Positions 1-11,255 of a stretch of 64,000 bases of DNA are shown one piece after another. Position 1 is the stretch's first letter; every line of letters starts with the position of its first letter. The notes beneath the pieces were generated by a model, which saw nothing but the letters and a program-made list of their open reading frames with translations, did not search any database and had not been told where the DNA came from. This DNA is from Asterias amurensis (Eukaryota; Echinodermata; Asteroidea; Forcipulatida; Asteriidae): contig NC_092665.1 of the NCBI RefSeq assembly GCF_032118995.1, positions 10,148,512-10,212,511 on the forward strand, written 5' to 3'. A program made the position numbers and the translations under genes.

Positions 1-1341
1 TAACCATCAAGCTATTCTATTTCGCGCGAAATCGATTGCTACTCAAAAGGGTAATTTTATTTCCATTTATGATTAGTCAAATGTACTGTTGCGTCATTCG
101 ATTTAACAAAATAATCATTCAATTTAACAATTCATCAAAGCAGCATTCAAATTTGCAGTCGCTTCTTGAGGCGTGTGTGTCTCGAAAAAGAATGACCATT
201 CACTAAATTGAACATAGTGCTAAAGGAATTTGACTCGAACTAGAATGGCCGAATTCTGAATTTGAAACGCAGTAACAACTGGAAAGGCAAAACAGCTTTA
301 ATTCGAACGCATGGAAATGAAATTGGATGCTCATTTGCCGAATTTGATCGAGAAAACCTATTTTAATAATAATAATAATAATAATAGTGGCTACTTATAG
401 ATCAAGCCGACGCGCAGTGGGCGCGAAAGTGTTGAGCACCGTGTGCCATTTGCTGCAGTGCCTTCAATGCCTAGATTGTGCACAAAAAGACCCTGTAGAT
501 AGTAATTTTCCATAGCGGGCGTTTCCAGTTTTGTTTCATCAGATTGGTCAGTTTAAATATGGTGCTCTTATCCACTAGGCCTAGACATGCATTATTGGGC
601 AATTCCTTGGGAGAGTGGACATGATTTAAAAATGTTCTTTCATGATAAGACAAAGTTAGTGTTCTACCACCATCGAGTACAAACTCTTGTTCATTGGGAA
701 GAAAAAAAAATTGAAATTGGTCAAATATTTTTCATAATACGCTTGAATCTCTCTGAATCTGAGATAGAGATAAAACCAGAAACTGAACTTCAAACATGTG
801 TTTGACAAGTCTGGCATCACCAGACTGCATTTGCTGAAGTCTATCATGTTGTTGTATCCTTCCCCCTGGACAACATGCAAACAATGCTTTATCACACCTG
901 ATACATGTGTCAAAGCACTCAGTATTTTTCCTGCAAGGTACATGTTGAGCTACATTTTAAAGCATTAGAACCCTTTCCTTAACATACATTCAGCACCATG
1001 TAATACAAGAGGTCAATGTGCAATATGCAGCCAATGAAATCAGGAACACCAGGGCAAACCCCTGTGCATTGGCTTCTTTTATGTGTGCATTACACAACAC
1101 AGATCAGAAGGGCGGAGTTATAATGGTAACATGTCTTGCTGAAGGACAAAAGTGTCAAAACTGGAATTGGAACCGACACTCAGAAACACCAAAGTTTGAG
1201 TCAAAGGTGCTAAACCTCTTAGCCACAACAAGCCGATATGAAGAGCCAAGTTATATTGCTCTCAATTTATACTAGCCAAGTTATATTTGCATGTTGTATT
1301 TGTTCATGTCGATTTTTGTTTCTATTTAATTTTGATTTTAG
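1..1341 (+). other. Intron of the PSMB6-like gene (partial)
   Basis: No exon of the proteasome subunit or of another gene is recognisable here. There is a short (AAT)n run at 364-386. Open frames in this stretch, such as 1018-1275, match nothing I recognise and lack splice or codon support. Confidence 0.6.
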
Positions 1342-1469
1342 GTTTGGCTCTGGCCATGTTCCGTGACGGTTCCAGCGGTGGTATAATCCGTTTAGCAAGT
1401 ATCACCAAAGATGGAGTTGAACGACGAACGATCCTCGGGGACAAACTACCCAAATTCTACGAGGGTTAA
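1342..1469 (+). CDS. PSMB6: Proteasome subunit beta type-6-like (beta-1), last coding exon only
   Basis: This is the C-terminal 42 residues of a 20S proteasome beta-1 subunit, the caspase-like (post-acidic) catalytic subunit of the core particle. The exon follows a TTTTAG acceptor at 1336-1341, opens with two bases of a split codon, then reads [38 protein letters not shown] and a TAA at 1467-1469. The [14 protein letters not shown] block and the ILGxxLPKF tail are conserved in PSMB6 and its vertebrate paralogue PSMB9. The final PKFYEG looks slightly more like PSMB9, but non-vertebrates normally carry only the PSMB6-type gene, so PSMB6 is preferred. All upstream exons, including the catalytic Thr, lie outside the window: no other matching exon is visible in 1-1341. 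The exon is intact and ends normally. Confidence 0.9.
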
Positions 1470-2190
1470 CTTTAGAGTTTTATTGTTTAAATGTGTTTCA
1501 GGCCTAGAGTTTCAATCACACAGAGGGAAGCAAGGCTATATTTCCTGAGGAATGGCATGGGTACTTGTAGCTATTTAAAAGTGAACTTTAAAAATGAGCA
1601 CCAAGGCCCAATCCAGGGCAACAAAGGAAATGATCTCTGCGCTCTCTGTTAGCTTCCAGGCCAAATGTTAAATATTTGTATTAACCCTTAAGAGACATTT
1701 CATTTCTTTGTAATCATCACAAAATGCCCAGACAATGCTAACACTGTTCAATTCTTGAATCAAATGTTTTCACACCCCCAATTACCCCCACACCCAAATT
1801 TCTTACTAACTACATGTCAGATCTTGAATTCTATGCTCCAAACCACTTGGCCACGACACCCGGTATTTAGCCTGTATTAATGCAACATTCCAAATGGCAG
1901 GTCGCTTTCATTTTGTGAGGACAGTTTAAAGTGTCTGATCTTTGTCACACAATAGTAGTTGATCAATAATGCATCAACTACAAAGCTTGATGGATTGCCC
2001 TAAACAAATATTAGTTGAAATAGGCAATGGAATTGTTCTAAAGGAGTTGTTGTGTTCTCCAAACAAGTAAAGTCCCATAATTTAAATATATAATTTTTTC
2101 AAAGTACCTTAAGAGTGTATTTGGTTTTAATGTCAAAACAGTGTAGTTCTTTTTGGATAGTAAAAATTGTTGTTTCCAAATCTTTTGGAA

Positions 2191-2196
2191 AATAAA
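2191..2196 (+). terminator. Candidate poly(A) signal for the PSMB6-like gene
   Basis: First AATAAA hexamer on the plus strand downstream of the stop codon, about 720 bases after it. Another AATAAA follows near 2326. Which is used cannot be told from sequence. Confidence 0.35.
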
Positions 2197-2335
2197 ACAG
2201 ATTAAAAACAAACAGAAATTTTGCTGATGATTTTGTTATTTTGTTGTATGGACCATCCATGATTATTTTATATTATATATTAACTCAAAAAATAGTGAAT
2301 GACCTAACATAGGCTAAATGACAACACAATAAACA

Positions 2336-2719
2336 TTAAAGGCAGTGGATACTATTGGTAATTGTCAAAGACTAGCCTTCATAGTTGGTGTATCTCAACA
2401 TATGCATAAAATAACTAACCTGTGAAAATTTTAGCTCAATCGGTCATCGAGCTTGCGAGATATGAATGGAAGAAAAAACACCCTTGTCACACGAAGGTGT
2501 GTGCGTTTAGATGGTTGATTTCGAGACCTCAAGTTCTAAATCTTAGGTCTCGAAATCAAATTCTTGGAAAATTACTTCTTTCTCAGAAACTATGGCATTT
2601 CAGAGGGTGCCGTTTCTCACAATGTTTTATACCATCAACCTCTCCCTATTACTTGTCACCAAGAAAGGTTTTATGCTAATAATTATTTTGAGTAATTACC
2701 AAGTGTCCACTGCCTTTAA
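2336..2719. mobile_element. MITE-like element, TTAAAGGCAGTG termini (family A)
   Basis: The left end reads TTAAAGGCAGTGGATACT and the right end reads AGTGTCCACTGCCTTTAA, an imperfect terminal inverted repeat of about 25 bases including GGTAATT/AATTACC. There is no coding capacity. Internal words (AAAATAACTAACC, GCTCAATCGGTCATCG) recur in the copy at 19313-19684, which shows this is a dispersed family. Confidence 0.75.
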
Positions 2720-2865
2720 ATGGTTTTGATACCTTTTGTAGACCAAGTTTTTGGCCATGACCCAGGCCAGGACATGCATCCCTACTCACTGTGAATAAAG
2801 ATGCAAGTAAGTCATCAATTTTTTTGAGAGAAACAGTGGAAGTCACAAAGCAATGTTTTCAGTAC

Positions 2866-3181
2866 CCTTGTCCAAGGCTCTTTACGCAAGCACCCCGCTC
2901 TGAATTCACCAGGTGATATGAACCACGCATTGGCAACAAACTGCACGGTACTGCTGGCAGTACTTGAATTGCAGTGCATGTATACCGTGGGGGTCTAAAC
3001 ATGGTTTCTTAACCTCAAACAACGAAGCCGAAAACGCTGTTTCGACTTTGTTTTGGAGGTTGAAAAACCGTCCTTCGTCCCAATGGTATCAAGTACTGTA
3101 TATCAAGCACTGTCATGACTGCGTATAACACTACCTGGTGAATTCAGAGGGGGATGCTTGCGTAAAGAGCTTTAGACAAGG
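2866..3181. mobile_element. Foldback/MITE-like element with ~50-bp inverted termini
   Basis: The left arm CCTTGTCCAAGGCTCTTTAC continues through GCAAGCACCCCGCTCTGAAT and TCACCAGGT. The right arm carries the reverse complement: ACCTGGTGAATTCAGAG, then GCTTGCGTAAAGAGC and GACAAGG. The arms enclose about 215 bases of non-coding sequence. Confidence 0.75.
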
Positions 3182-3513
3182 CGATCTTTTTTTATGGACA
3201 TGGAGAGTCGCATAACTCTGTGCTTAAATTATTTTTGTGAAACTGTTTCACTCATTCCTCAAAAACTACAGTACCTCGGAAATCAATATTTAAAGGGAAA
3301 CTTTACCTTAAACCGTGCAATGTAAATCTCTTGATGTTTGTGTTTTGTGTCGTACAATGAGTACCCAAACCGTTTAATAGAAGTTTACCAGAGGGATTCA
3401 AGTGGAAATACAATAGGCCCTCATAGAGAGAGAGAGGCAGAAAGCAAGGGTTGCAATAATTAAATGGATAAGGAGACAAACTTCGTGTTGAGTGGGGGGG
3501 ATTGGAAGGGCCT

Positions 3514-3763
3514 GGGCCCAATTTCATGGCTCTGCTTACCGTAAGCACAGAATCAGCGCTTACAGAAGCAGGGAACTCTGTGCTTGCGGCAAATGTATTT
3601 CACGGGTTAGCAGCCAATTTTGGCTTCTGCAATAGCATACTCCACGTTACCAAGCCTTCTACGCTTACAAGGCTAGTACAGAAATTCAGCGCTAGCATGT
3701 AAGTGGGGAATCATGACTGTAAGCGCGGATTTTGGCGGTAAGCTGAGCCATGACATTGGGCCC
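3514..3763. mobile_element. MITE-like element, GGGCCCAATTTCATGGCTC termini
   Basis: Left terminus GGGCCCAATTTCATGGCTCT and TTACCGTAAGC pair with right terminus GGTAAGCTGAGCCATG plus ACATTGGGCCC. The interior contains repeated GCGCTTAC / GTAAGCGC words. The small open frames crossing it are not thought to be coding. Confidence 0.7.
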
Positions 3764-4466
3764 TGGTATTACCAAGACAAGAAGTTTTGGGTTAGACATA
3801 CTAAAAAGAAAGGTATCTGTGGGGAAAAGGAAAGTTTATTTGCTTTTACAAAGCTTTTTAAATTTTTCAAATAAAAATCTTGTCAATGGTATCTGCCTAC
3901 TGGATTTTAGCAACAGCCCACATGGGTGATTGAATATTTTGTCCACATATTCAATGCTGCGAGTGGCAGTTACCTAAAGTTTCATCGTCAGCTTCCCTTA
4001 AAATAATAATTGAAACAATCTTTTAAAAATGTGAAAGTTTTATTTTTAATAACCCACAATATTTGAAAAATTATACAAACACATCCCTAACAACATACCC
4101 CGAATGCAAATATACACAAATAAGTTTTTTTTTATTATTACAAAATAGATTAATTTCACAGGTATGCAGAGCTGATTTTCTCATTTAAGTTCCTCAGCTG
4201 TGTAACTGACAATTTAAAATCACAGTACAAAGATTGGTTATGCCTCAAATCTTTTTTACTCTTTTTAATAAATTACAATTGCATGCCTGAGGCACAATTT
4301 CACAAAGCTGCTTGAGCACAAAAATTATGCCTGCTCGAAAAAGGTTACCAGCTAAAATACCATTTCACAACATGTACAGCAACTTGGACTGGTATCCAGC
4401 TTATTGTTGCTTAGCAGAAACCTTGTAAGCAATATTTTCCTCTTAAGAAGCAATGAAATTTGAACC

Positions 4467-4634
4467 TGCCATTGATTTCACCAAACTCTTTCTTAGAACT
4501 TAGGATTAATCCTAGGACTTAGGACGAGTTAAGTTCCGTATCCAAATACATAGGACGCATAGGACGCATTGAACCCATCCTAAGTTAGGACGAGTTACTC
4601 ATCCTTAATCCTAGCGTTTCGTAAAATCGGCTGC
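4467..4634. mobile_element. Degenerate MITE of the 'ATTTCAC..ACTTAGGAC' family (family B)
   Basis: Diverged inverted termini (GATTTCACCAAACTCTT on the left, CGTAAAATCGGC on the right) flank alternating CTTAGGAC and GTCCTAAG-type words. A better preserved member is at 20622-20770 and a fragment near 9815-9905. Confidence 0.55.
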
Positions 4635-5116
4635 AGGTTTAATATTAAAATGATGTGGTGTACACAAGCATAAATCTGTTTTAATAGTCTTATAAAAAAG
4701 TACTGCTTTGTTTAATTATCCACAAACAAAACCCGTGGCACATAATAATTTCAAATCAACACCCTAAACGTGGCTAACCGAAAAATATCACTTATTAGGT
4801 AAAAATTAACTACTTTTTAACTCAAACATTTTAATTGTTTGTATTTGTCCAACTTCATACCAACCCAAACAAACATAAACATTCATGTCCGAGACACTTC
4901 ATTCAGCCTGTTCAGCAGTATGTAATAGTACTTGTTTTGTAATGCTTTAATTTAAAGTCCTCCAGACTCTTAGTAAGCTTTTTCCATCAATATTCATTTT
5001 GCTCACCATCTGAAATCATTCAACTAAAACTTTGCAGTTCCAGATGATACCACTTCACAAATTGTATCATATCGCAACCACAGTAGATGAATGATCAGAC
5101 AGGGTTCAACAGTTTA

Positions 5117-5473
5117 AGGAACACCTTGCCTTGGATCGAGCGAGTTGGTCTATGAAAAGTGTTTTAAACCGTTTGTTATGAAATGTATGTTGGTAAGAAA
5201 GGTGCTTGAAAAGTAGAATATAATGATCCCCACAAATATGCCTAGAAATTGCACGGTTTTCCTTAGGCCTATACGTGTGAAATAACATGGCACACCATGT
5301 TTTGACTCCACATAATGGCTGACCGTGTTAGTTCCCAAAATAAAAAAGGAAAACTGCAATCTTGAGGCATATTTGTGTGGATCATTATATTCTAATTTTA
5401 AAACATCTTTCCAACCATTTCATAACAAACGATTTCATAGACCAACTCGCCTGATCTAAGGCAAAGTGTTCCT
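5117..5473. mobile_element. Long-arm foldback element, about 140-bp imperfect arms
   Basis: The left arm starts AGGAACACCTTGCCTTGGAT. The right arm ends GGCAAAGTGTTCCT. Inside, matching pairs in the right order include GAGTTGGTCTATGAAA / TTTCATAGACCAACTC, CGTTTGTTATGAAATG / CATTTCATAACAAACG, and GAATATAATGATCC / GGATCATTATATTC. It is non-coding; transcription would give a long hairpin. Confidence 0.8.
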
Positions 5474-6951
5474 ATATATACATGAACATGTAAGACTCTT
5501 TTTGACCGACCAATGAAAATTAAGTTTTGCAAGTGCATTTTCAAGTTATTGGTCAAACAAATGGCCCCTAAAAGGGCTGAAGTATTAAATTCTCAAACTG
5601 CTTTACACAAGCACATTATTCATTGACGTTTGTAAGTTTGATTGAAAAGAAATTTACAAAGTTTCTTTACAATTTTTCACATCTCAGAAACCCAAAACGT
5701 TTTAAATCACAGTTTAAACAGGTAGGGGCTTAATTCTGATCAGCAAACACTGCTTATTTCATTTATAAGCAAAATAGGGTTGCTGAAAGGTGAGCAGACT
5801 TTATAAGCTGTTCCCTTCAGGGCCCTTGGTGGCCTTAAAAAAGGGGTTGGTTCAATAGAAATCGGCCAACCCTTTATAACTGTACTTTGTCAACTTGTTT
5901 TACAAGGTTGAAAGAGTGCAGGCAACCACATATTTCAATGTGTTTAAGGGATCGTCTAAAGTTTTCAGCATTTCCATGGTCGTACAACCAGTTATTTGTT
6001 AAGATCCCCCTCCCCATGAAGTTATGAAACCAGTTCTTTTTAACATGAATGCAACTCTAACTTCACCAAGAGGAAATTACAAAATTACAATGGTTTTGAA
6101 AAGTCTTTTTTTTCTTGTCAAGTTTGAATGGCACAAATGAGAATATAAAAAAAAGAGGAATTCAGCTGATCCTGTGTTTAGACCATTTTAGTTTCAGCAT
6201 CAAAGCCCATTAATTTTCATACACGATGTAGTCCAACCTCCCAGAGTCCCAAAACCCCTGAAAATTTTATTTAATCAAATTAAAAGTATTTACACACAAA
6301 TTCGAAATCCCAGCATAATCACCACCCAAGTGCGTGACTGATGGATGTATTTAAAAGTAAATTTTCCACAAATATTGGTGTTTCCTCACTTTTCTCAAGC
6401 AGCCTCTGAACACCCCCCCCCCCCTAAAAAAAAACACTAAAATTTTATGGAATTGTTGAGAATTTTAAACTGTTCCTAAGAGCACAAAAGGAGAATAAAA
6501 TATGTGAAAGAACCAAGGTTCACTGAACACATTGATTGGAGGTCAGCTCGAACACCAACTTGCACACAGTAAAACTGCATTGGTTGGGTACTTACATGTA
6601 CTGTTCAGTACAAAGAGTAGCCTTTCCCCTTTTTGCGGCTGCAATTCAGTAGGTTTTGTACAAAGATACAATAAGTTATGCCAGCCTGTGAAAAGGCAGC
6701 CCAAACTGTAATGTTTTGGAGTGCAATAGTGAGATTATTTATGAATCTGGAATGTCTTAGAAGCCATTAAGGTTAAGCCATATTGAACTGTACATTCCAT
6801 AATAAATCAGCATGAAATTCTCCACTCCTGTTTTGTTTTTAAACCAATTCAATTATATCTTACTAGTACTTTGTTTCTTACTATTTATTTTTAATATGGG
6901 ATAAAAAGTACACTATGTTAGCCTGCCACACCACACTTAGAAAAGACACTC

Positions 6952-7016
6952 GTAGCGGATGCCAAAATCTTGTAGGCAGCCTACAACTTACAAGATTGTG
7001 TTTTGGCATCCGCTAC
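6952..7016. repeat. Short foldback with nearly perfect arms
   Basis: GTAGCGGATGCCAAAA on the left and TTTTGGCATCCGCTAC on the right, with ATCTTGTA / TACAAGAT continuing inward. Imperfect pairing (CCACACTT / AAATGTGG) extends outward to about 6931-7037. It is a probable small MITE. Confidence 0.7.
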
Positions 7017-8191
7017 AATGGCCTTTTGAAATGTGGTCTGAACGAGCAATAGTAGTGAAGCCTGCAATACAACCATAATATTCTTCCTACTTTTTAAAAT
7101 CCGACTTTCAATTTTCTTACCACAGAAGAATCTGAATGTTTGTCTTTTAAATAGCATTCAAAACGTTTTATACAGCCTAATTTTGTAAGCTAGCCCTTGC
7201 TATCATCATGGCCAAATTGCACGCCTAGCAATAGTAGAAAAAGATGAGAGAAAAATTAATCGTGATTACATGTAGTACAAAAATGCATAGTTTACGGCAC
7301 CTATAGGCCACATATGTAATGGTTTGAATGATGATGATGAGTATATAACCTGCCAATCAAATAACAAGGATGTATGGTATACCTTGTGCTTAATATTAAG
7401 CTGATTTCTGTACTGAATTTCTCCCTTTCTGGTGGACTTGTAAGCTACTTTCCCCATAAACTTATTATTACAAAAATGAAGTAACATTTTCCGAAAGTAA
7501 AAGACATTCAAATTGTGTTTAAGCACACAATTTACATTTAAATTTAAGTACTGATCTTTAATTAACACTTAAATACTGATCTAGAAAACTAGCTACTTCG
7601 TTGCAAAAGTTTTTTGGGGGAATGGTTTTAAAAGATTTCCACAATACACATTTAAGTGAATAAATGGAAAATAAATATATGACCACATATGGCCTACCTA
7701 TGATGCACAGTGACTATAGCCACGACAGTAGCAGTGCCGGGCGGGCTTGCTCAGAAGATCAGAACTAACAAATTTCACCAGCATTCTGAGCAAAATACAC
7801 TGTGCTGCTCAGCACAGATTTCCCCCAGATTGAACTTCAGCAATGATGGCCCCATATCTAAACATGAATAATTTTGTTGAACTTCTTGCCCTTGGTGAAC
7901 TTAATTGGATTTAGGGCCCACCACTAAAACTAGCTAGGCTATACTGACAGTGTGATGTTTTCTTTTTTTGCTGAATACAAAACACTAGTTACATTTCTTA
8001 GGTTGTAAGCTTCACTTCCTGTGGCAACGCCTACTTTGTAACTTAAGAATTCTAGTCTGTCAACTTCCATTACCGTGTTATTTACAAGTTATCAATCCAT
8101 CCTAAAACCATTAGTGTACATATAGTGCAAACTTGTATCTTGTTTTTCAGCACGAACATTTCAGAGCAAAATATCACCAGCAAAGTTCCTG

Positions 8192-8547
8192 TTAAAGACA
8201 CTGGACACTTGGAAATTACTTAAAATAATTGTTAGCATAAAAACTTATTGGTAACGAGCAATTGAGAGCTGTTGTTAGTATAAAACATTGTGAGAAACGG
8301 CTTCCACTGAAGTAACAAAGGTTTTGAGAAAGATGTAATTTCTCTCTCAAATATGCAAAGACTGAAGCCTTTTAGGCATCTGAAAGCCCAGAAATGTGTG
8401 CAACAAGGGTGTTTTTTCTTTCATTATTTTCTTGCAACTTCGATCAATGGAGTCTAAATTTTAACAGATTTGTTATTTTGTGCATTAATGTTGGGATACA
8501 CCAAGTACTGGTCTTTGACAAATTACCACAGTCTCCAGTGCCTTTAA
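8192..8547. mobile_element. MITE-like element, family A copy in reverse orientation
   Basis: Left end TTAAAGACACTGGACACTT and right end CCAGTGCCTTTAA with AATTACC inside. Internal words (TTAGCATAAAA, GTATAAAACATTGTGAGAAA) are the reverse complement of those near the right end of the 2336-2719 copy, so the two lie in opposite orientation. Confidence 0.7.
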
Positions 8548-8864
8548 TGTCTGGGAACATAGTGAAAACAATGTTTGATTTATTGACCATACAACATGTG
8601 TTTTCTTTTGATCAACTAATATTATAAGCAACCAGCACCACATTTGTATGGTGTGTTTTTTTAGTATCTTACCAATCTAAAGAAAAATGATTCAAACATT
8701 AAAATGAGAACATCCTTTCTTAGAACCGTTTGAATGTGAATTGTTCTGTGTCGCATGACATTTACCTTAAAGACATGAAAGATACATTTATACATCAAAC
8801 TACTCACTTGTTTGCCTAAAAATTGAAAAATTTTTAAACACCTATTCAAAAATAGATTTAATTT

Positions 8865-8874
8865 TTTATTTATT
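8865..8874 (-). terminator. Candidate poly(A) signals of the XXYLT1-like gene
   Basis: Two overlapping AATAAA hexamers on the minus strand about 50 bases past the stop codon. They would give a very short 3' UTR; a longer one cannot be excluded. Confidence 0.35.
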
Positions 8875-8921
8875 TTTCAGTTTGACTGATTTGACTTTTG
8901 GGGATAAAAAATAAGTAAGAA

Positions 8922-9596
8922 TTAGTGTGGAATCGGTGTATTACAATTACCATGGTAAACATGAATTTTCTCATTACAAGTAAAATACTGATCAAATACG
9001 TCTGTGTACCCTTTATCCTTCCACCAAGTGCACAACTGTCGATTCCATGAACATGGCAGAATGTAAAAAAGGTCAGGTTTGTCCAGACTAATCAGCGAGT
9101 AGAAATCTTGATCTCCGAGATGACCCTTGAAGTAGTATTTGCTTGTGAGCTCGACGATCTTGTCCGGGTTGATGTAACTGTGATAAGCGGTGCTCCTTTT
9201 TATTTTATCAAAATCTAAGAGAAAAACGCCGCTGTTGAATCCAGTCAGGCCATTAGGTGGTGGGTCACCAGCTTTTGTCCCTTTGTTTAAATTGCGGTAG
9301 TACGACAACATATGACGGTATACCGGTTGCATCTCTCTCGCCAAACCCATGATGTTGTCGCCAACGAAGTGTTCGAAGTGGTCAAATAACTCTTTGATGT
9401 CAGTCATGAACTTCAAATCGGTGTCCAGCATGATGACTTTGTGGACATAGTCAGGAAGTATACCACGGTGCAGAGCAACGGATAAAAAGAAGATGGCGTC
9501 TTGGTAGTATGGGTTGCCTTTAGAGACTTTTGCTTGAAGCATGGATACTAGTGGTGCAATCTGTTGGGCTAGCTCTTCCACATCCATGAAGTGAAA
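8922..9596 (-). CDS. XXYLT1: XXYLT1-like exon 2 (catalytic core, stop codon)
   Basis: Acceptor TTTTTCACAG immediately precedes base 9596. The exon reads FHFMDVEELAQQ and onward to HGNCNTPIPH and a TAA at 8922-8924, giving 224 residues. It contains the DTD motif and all the strongly conserved blocks of the family. Confidence 0.93.
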   Translation of the reverse strand, partial: FHFMDVEELAQQIAPLVSMLQAKVSKGNPYYQDAIFFLSVALHRGILPDYVHKVIMLDTDLKFMTDIKELFDHFEHFVGDNIMGLAREMQPVYRHMLSYYRNLNKGTKAGDPPPNGLTGFNSGVFLLDFDKIKRSTAYHSYINPDKIVELTSKYYFKGHLGDQDFYSLISLDKPDLFYILPCSWNRQLCTWWKDKGYTDVFDQYFTCNEKIHVYHGNCNTPIPH

Positions 9597-11255
9597 CTGT
9601 GAAAAATATAAAAAGTTGTGAATTTAGTTTAATACACAAAAAAGATCCTGGCAAAGGAGAACAGTCCTAGAGTGTATTTTATCCCCTTTCAGAATTATTA
9701 TCAACTGTTATTATTTTGATGGTCTGCCAATGGCTAAATTGTGTCAATTTAAAAACAAGGACCACCCACAAAAAAAGCCTATGGTTTGTACATTACAAAG
9801 AAAATGTTGCGCACCACTCGTCCTAACGTCTATGGTTACGGAACTTTCCTCAGCCTAAGCCCCAAGTCCTAAGATTTAACCTAAGGAAGAGTTGGGTGAA
9901 ATCGTCAGCTGGTCTTTTAAAAACAGTTCAGGTCCTGTAAACATTTAGAGCAACAAGCCCTGTGGTGTTGCTGATTTTGCCCAGTTGAGCACTATTAAAC
10001 TGTACATTGTGTTGTGTGCTGGGGCAGTAGAGACATCATCTCAACCTGCTGCAAAGTAAAAAATGCAAGAACATGAGTTTGAAGACATTGGATCCTGACA
10101 AGATTCTGGTTTTACCTGGAATTCATTTTTGGCAACACCCTCATCAGTAATTTTCTGCAAAGTCTCTGTAATAAACTCACGACCCGGATTGTCAACAACA
10201 AAGAAAAAGTGCAGATTGATCGATGCCTTGTCCAAAATTGATTTGGTGCAATCAATGAATCTCTGCTTCAAATGTGGCATTTTGTGAGTGTTCGTGAGGC
10301 TTTGAATAATGTGATATGGGTAATTGTCGACATCACTTGGTAAGTCGTGAACTTGGGGCTTTTTGGGGTGTAGATCACTTGATTGCTTTTGAACGCCTTG
10401 TTGATGAGCAACTGGTTGCTGCTGTGCTGGTTTTGCTTGTTGTGCTGCTACCCCCTGCGGTAACTTGATAGGCTGTTGCAATGGAAGTGCAGGTTGTTGT
10501 ACATTGTTCTGCTGGTTGGCAGCTTGTTGTTGTTTTGCAGCATGTTGTTGCTGTGGTAGTGCTGCCGGCTGGTTAGCACCGTGTTGGGTTTGTGCCGCCT
10601 GTTGCTGATGAGCTGCTTGCTGATGAGGTGCATGCTGCTGCTTTGCCTCCTCTGGTTGTGAAGCTTGTTGTTGTTTTGCTGCTGGGTGCTGCTTCTGATG
10701 ATTAACATGAACATTGGGGAGGTTCTGATTATTGATATTGTTATTGATCTGTTTTTCAAATTCAAATTTGTTCCGGGATGCAGCATGGCGCTCTTTTAGA
10801 TCTTTCATTGACTGCACATGTCGTGGATCATCATCATCATACTTGGAAGCCCCAAATCTCTTCATCAAGACTCCATCATGATAGTCAGTATGCAAATATG
10901 GTCCAACTTTGACGTTTTTGTCAGGTTCAGTATCACTATCAGTCAATCTCACCCTAATTTCACCAAAATACATTTTCTGGTGAACAAATCGCCCAGCCGC
11001 AAAACCTATACTTCCAACAACCAGAGTAACGACGAAGAGTCTCACTATTCTCAGTCTGCAAAGCCACCGCAGTGTGCCAGTCGATGGGACGGCAGACCCT
11101 AGGCGAGTCCGGGATCGGGAGTTGCTGACGAACTGCATTTCTTCCGCCGTGGATTTGCTCGTTTCGTCGGGGCGCTGTTGCCTCTGCTTTGGTGAGTTCC
11201 CTTGCCCGACGTCGTTCTTGTCCTTGTCGGGGTCGTTCTTTCGCTTCCGAACCAT
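8922..11255 (-). CDS. XXYLT1: Xyloside xylosyltransferase 1-like, complete two-exon gene
   Basis: The model predicts a 604-aa type II Golgi/ER enzyme. The family (GT8-like alpha-1,3-xylosyltransferase) adds the second xylose to Xyl-Glc O-glycans on EGF repeats, as on Notch. Residues 1-68 are a charged cytoplasmic tail, about 69-91 a single membrane anchor, 92-310 a stem and about 311-604 the catalytic domain. Visible catalytic-domain features are the DxD metal motif in MLDTDLKF (residues 438-440), AREMQPVYRH, GLTGFNSGVFLLDF, FKGHLGDQDF, SWNRQLCTWWKDKGYTDVF and the C-terminal HGNCNTPIP, all close to vertebrate XXYLT1. The ATG at 11255 is chosen because an in-frame TAA lies upstream with no other ATG between. 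The protein is about 200 residues longer than the human enzyme (393 aa), mostly from the low-complexity stem. The intron is in phase 0. It is divergent from the MIIP-like gene. Confidence 0.93.
9597..10115 (-). other. Intron of the XXYLT1-like gene
   Basis: A GT..AG intron in phase 0. Around 9815-9905 it carries a degenerate fragment (CGTCCTAAC, AAGTCCTAAG, GAAATCGTCAGC) of the family B foldback also seen at 4467-4634 and 20622-20770. Confidence 0.7.
10116..11255 (-). CDS. XXYLT1: XXYLT1-like exon 1 (tail, membrane anchor, Q-rich stem, start of catalytic domain)
   Basis: 380 codons from the ATG at 11255 to the donor CAG|GTAAAA at 10116/10115 (phase 0). The membrane anchor reads IVRLFVVTLVVGSIGFAAG. 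Residues about 171-291 are dominated by Q, A and H. The last part (NTHKMPHLKQRF to KNEFQ) joins the second exon as NEFQ-FHFMDVEE, which matches the family's conserved QVVFHDVE-type junction. Confidence 0.88.
10384..10745 (-). repeat. CAG/CAA-rich low-complexity tract within XXYLT1 exon 1
   Basis: On the coding strand this stretch is a degenerate series of CAG, CAA, GCA and CAC codons coding Q, A and H, with some N, P and K. It codes the stem between anchor and catalytic domain. The mix of CAG and CAA codons indicates an old, interrupted expansion. Confidence 0.8.

Larger units (their letters stand above)
1470..8921. other. Intergenic region rich in foldback elements
   Basis: No protein-coding exon is recognised between the PSMB6-like 3' end and the XXYLT1-like 3' end. 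Much of the stretch is made of short non-coding elements with terminal inverted repeats, listed separately (2336-2719, 2866-3181, 3514-3763, 4467-4634, 5117-5473, 6952-7016, 8192-8547). It also holds a poly-C run at about 6412-6424 and AT-rich single-copy-looking sequence. Confidence 0.6.

Noticed and set aside
1018..1275. 85-codon plus-strand open frame upstream of the PSMB6-like exon
   Set aside because: Does not resemble any proteasome exon or other family and lacks matching splice sites.
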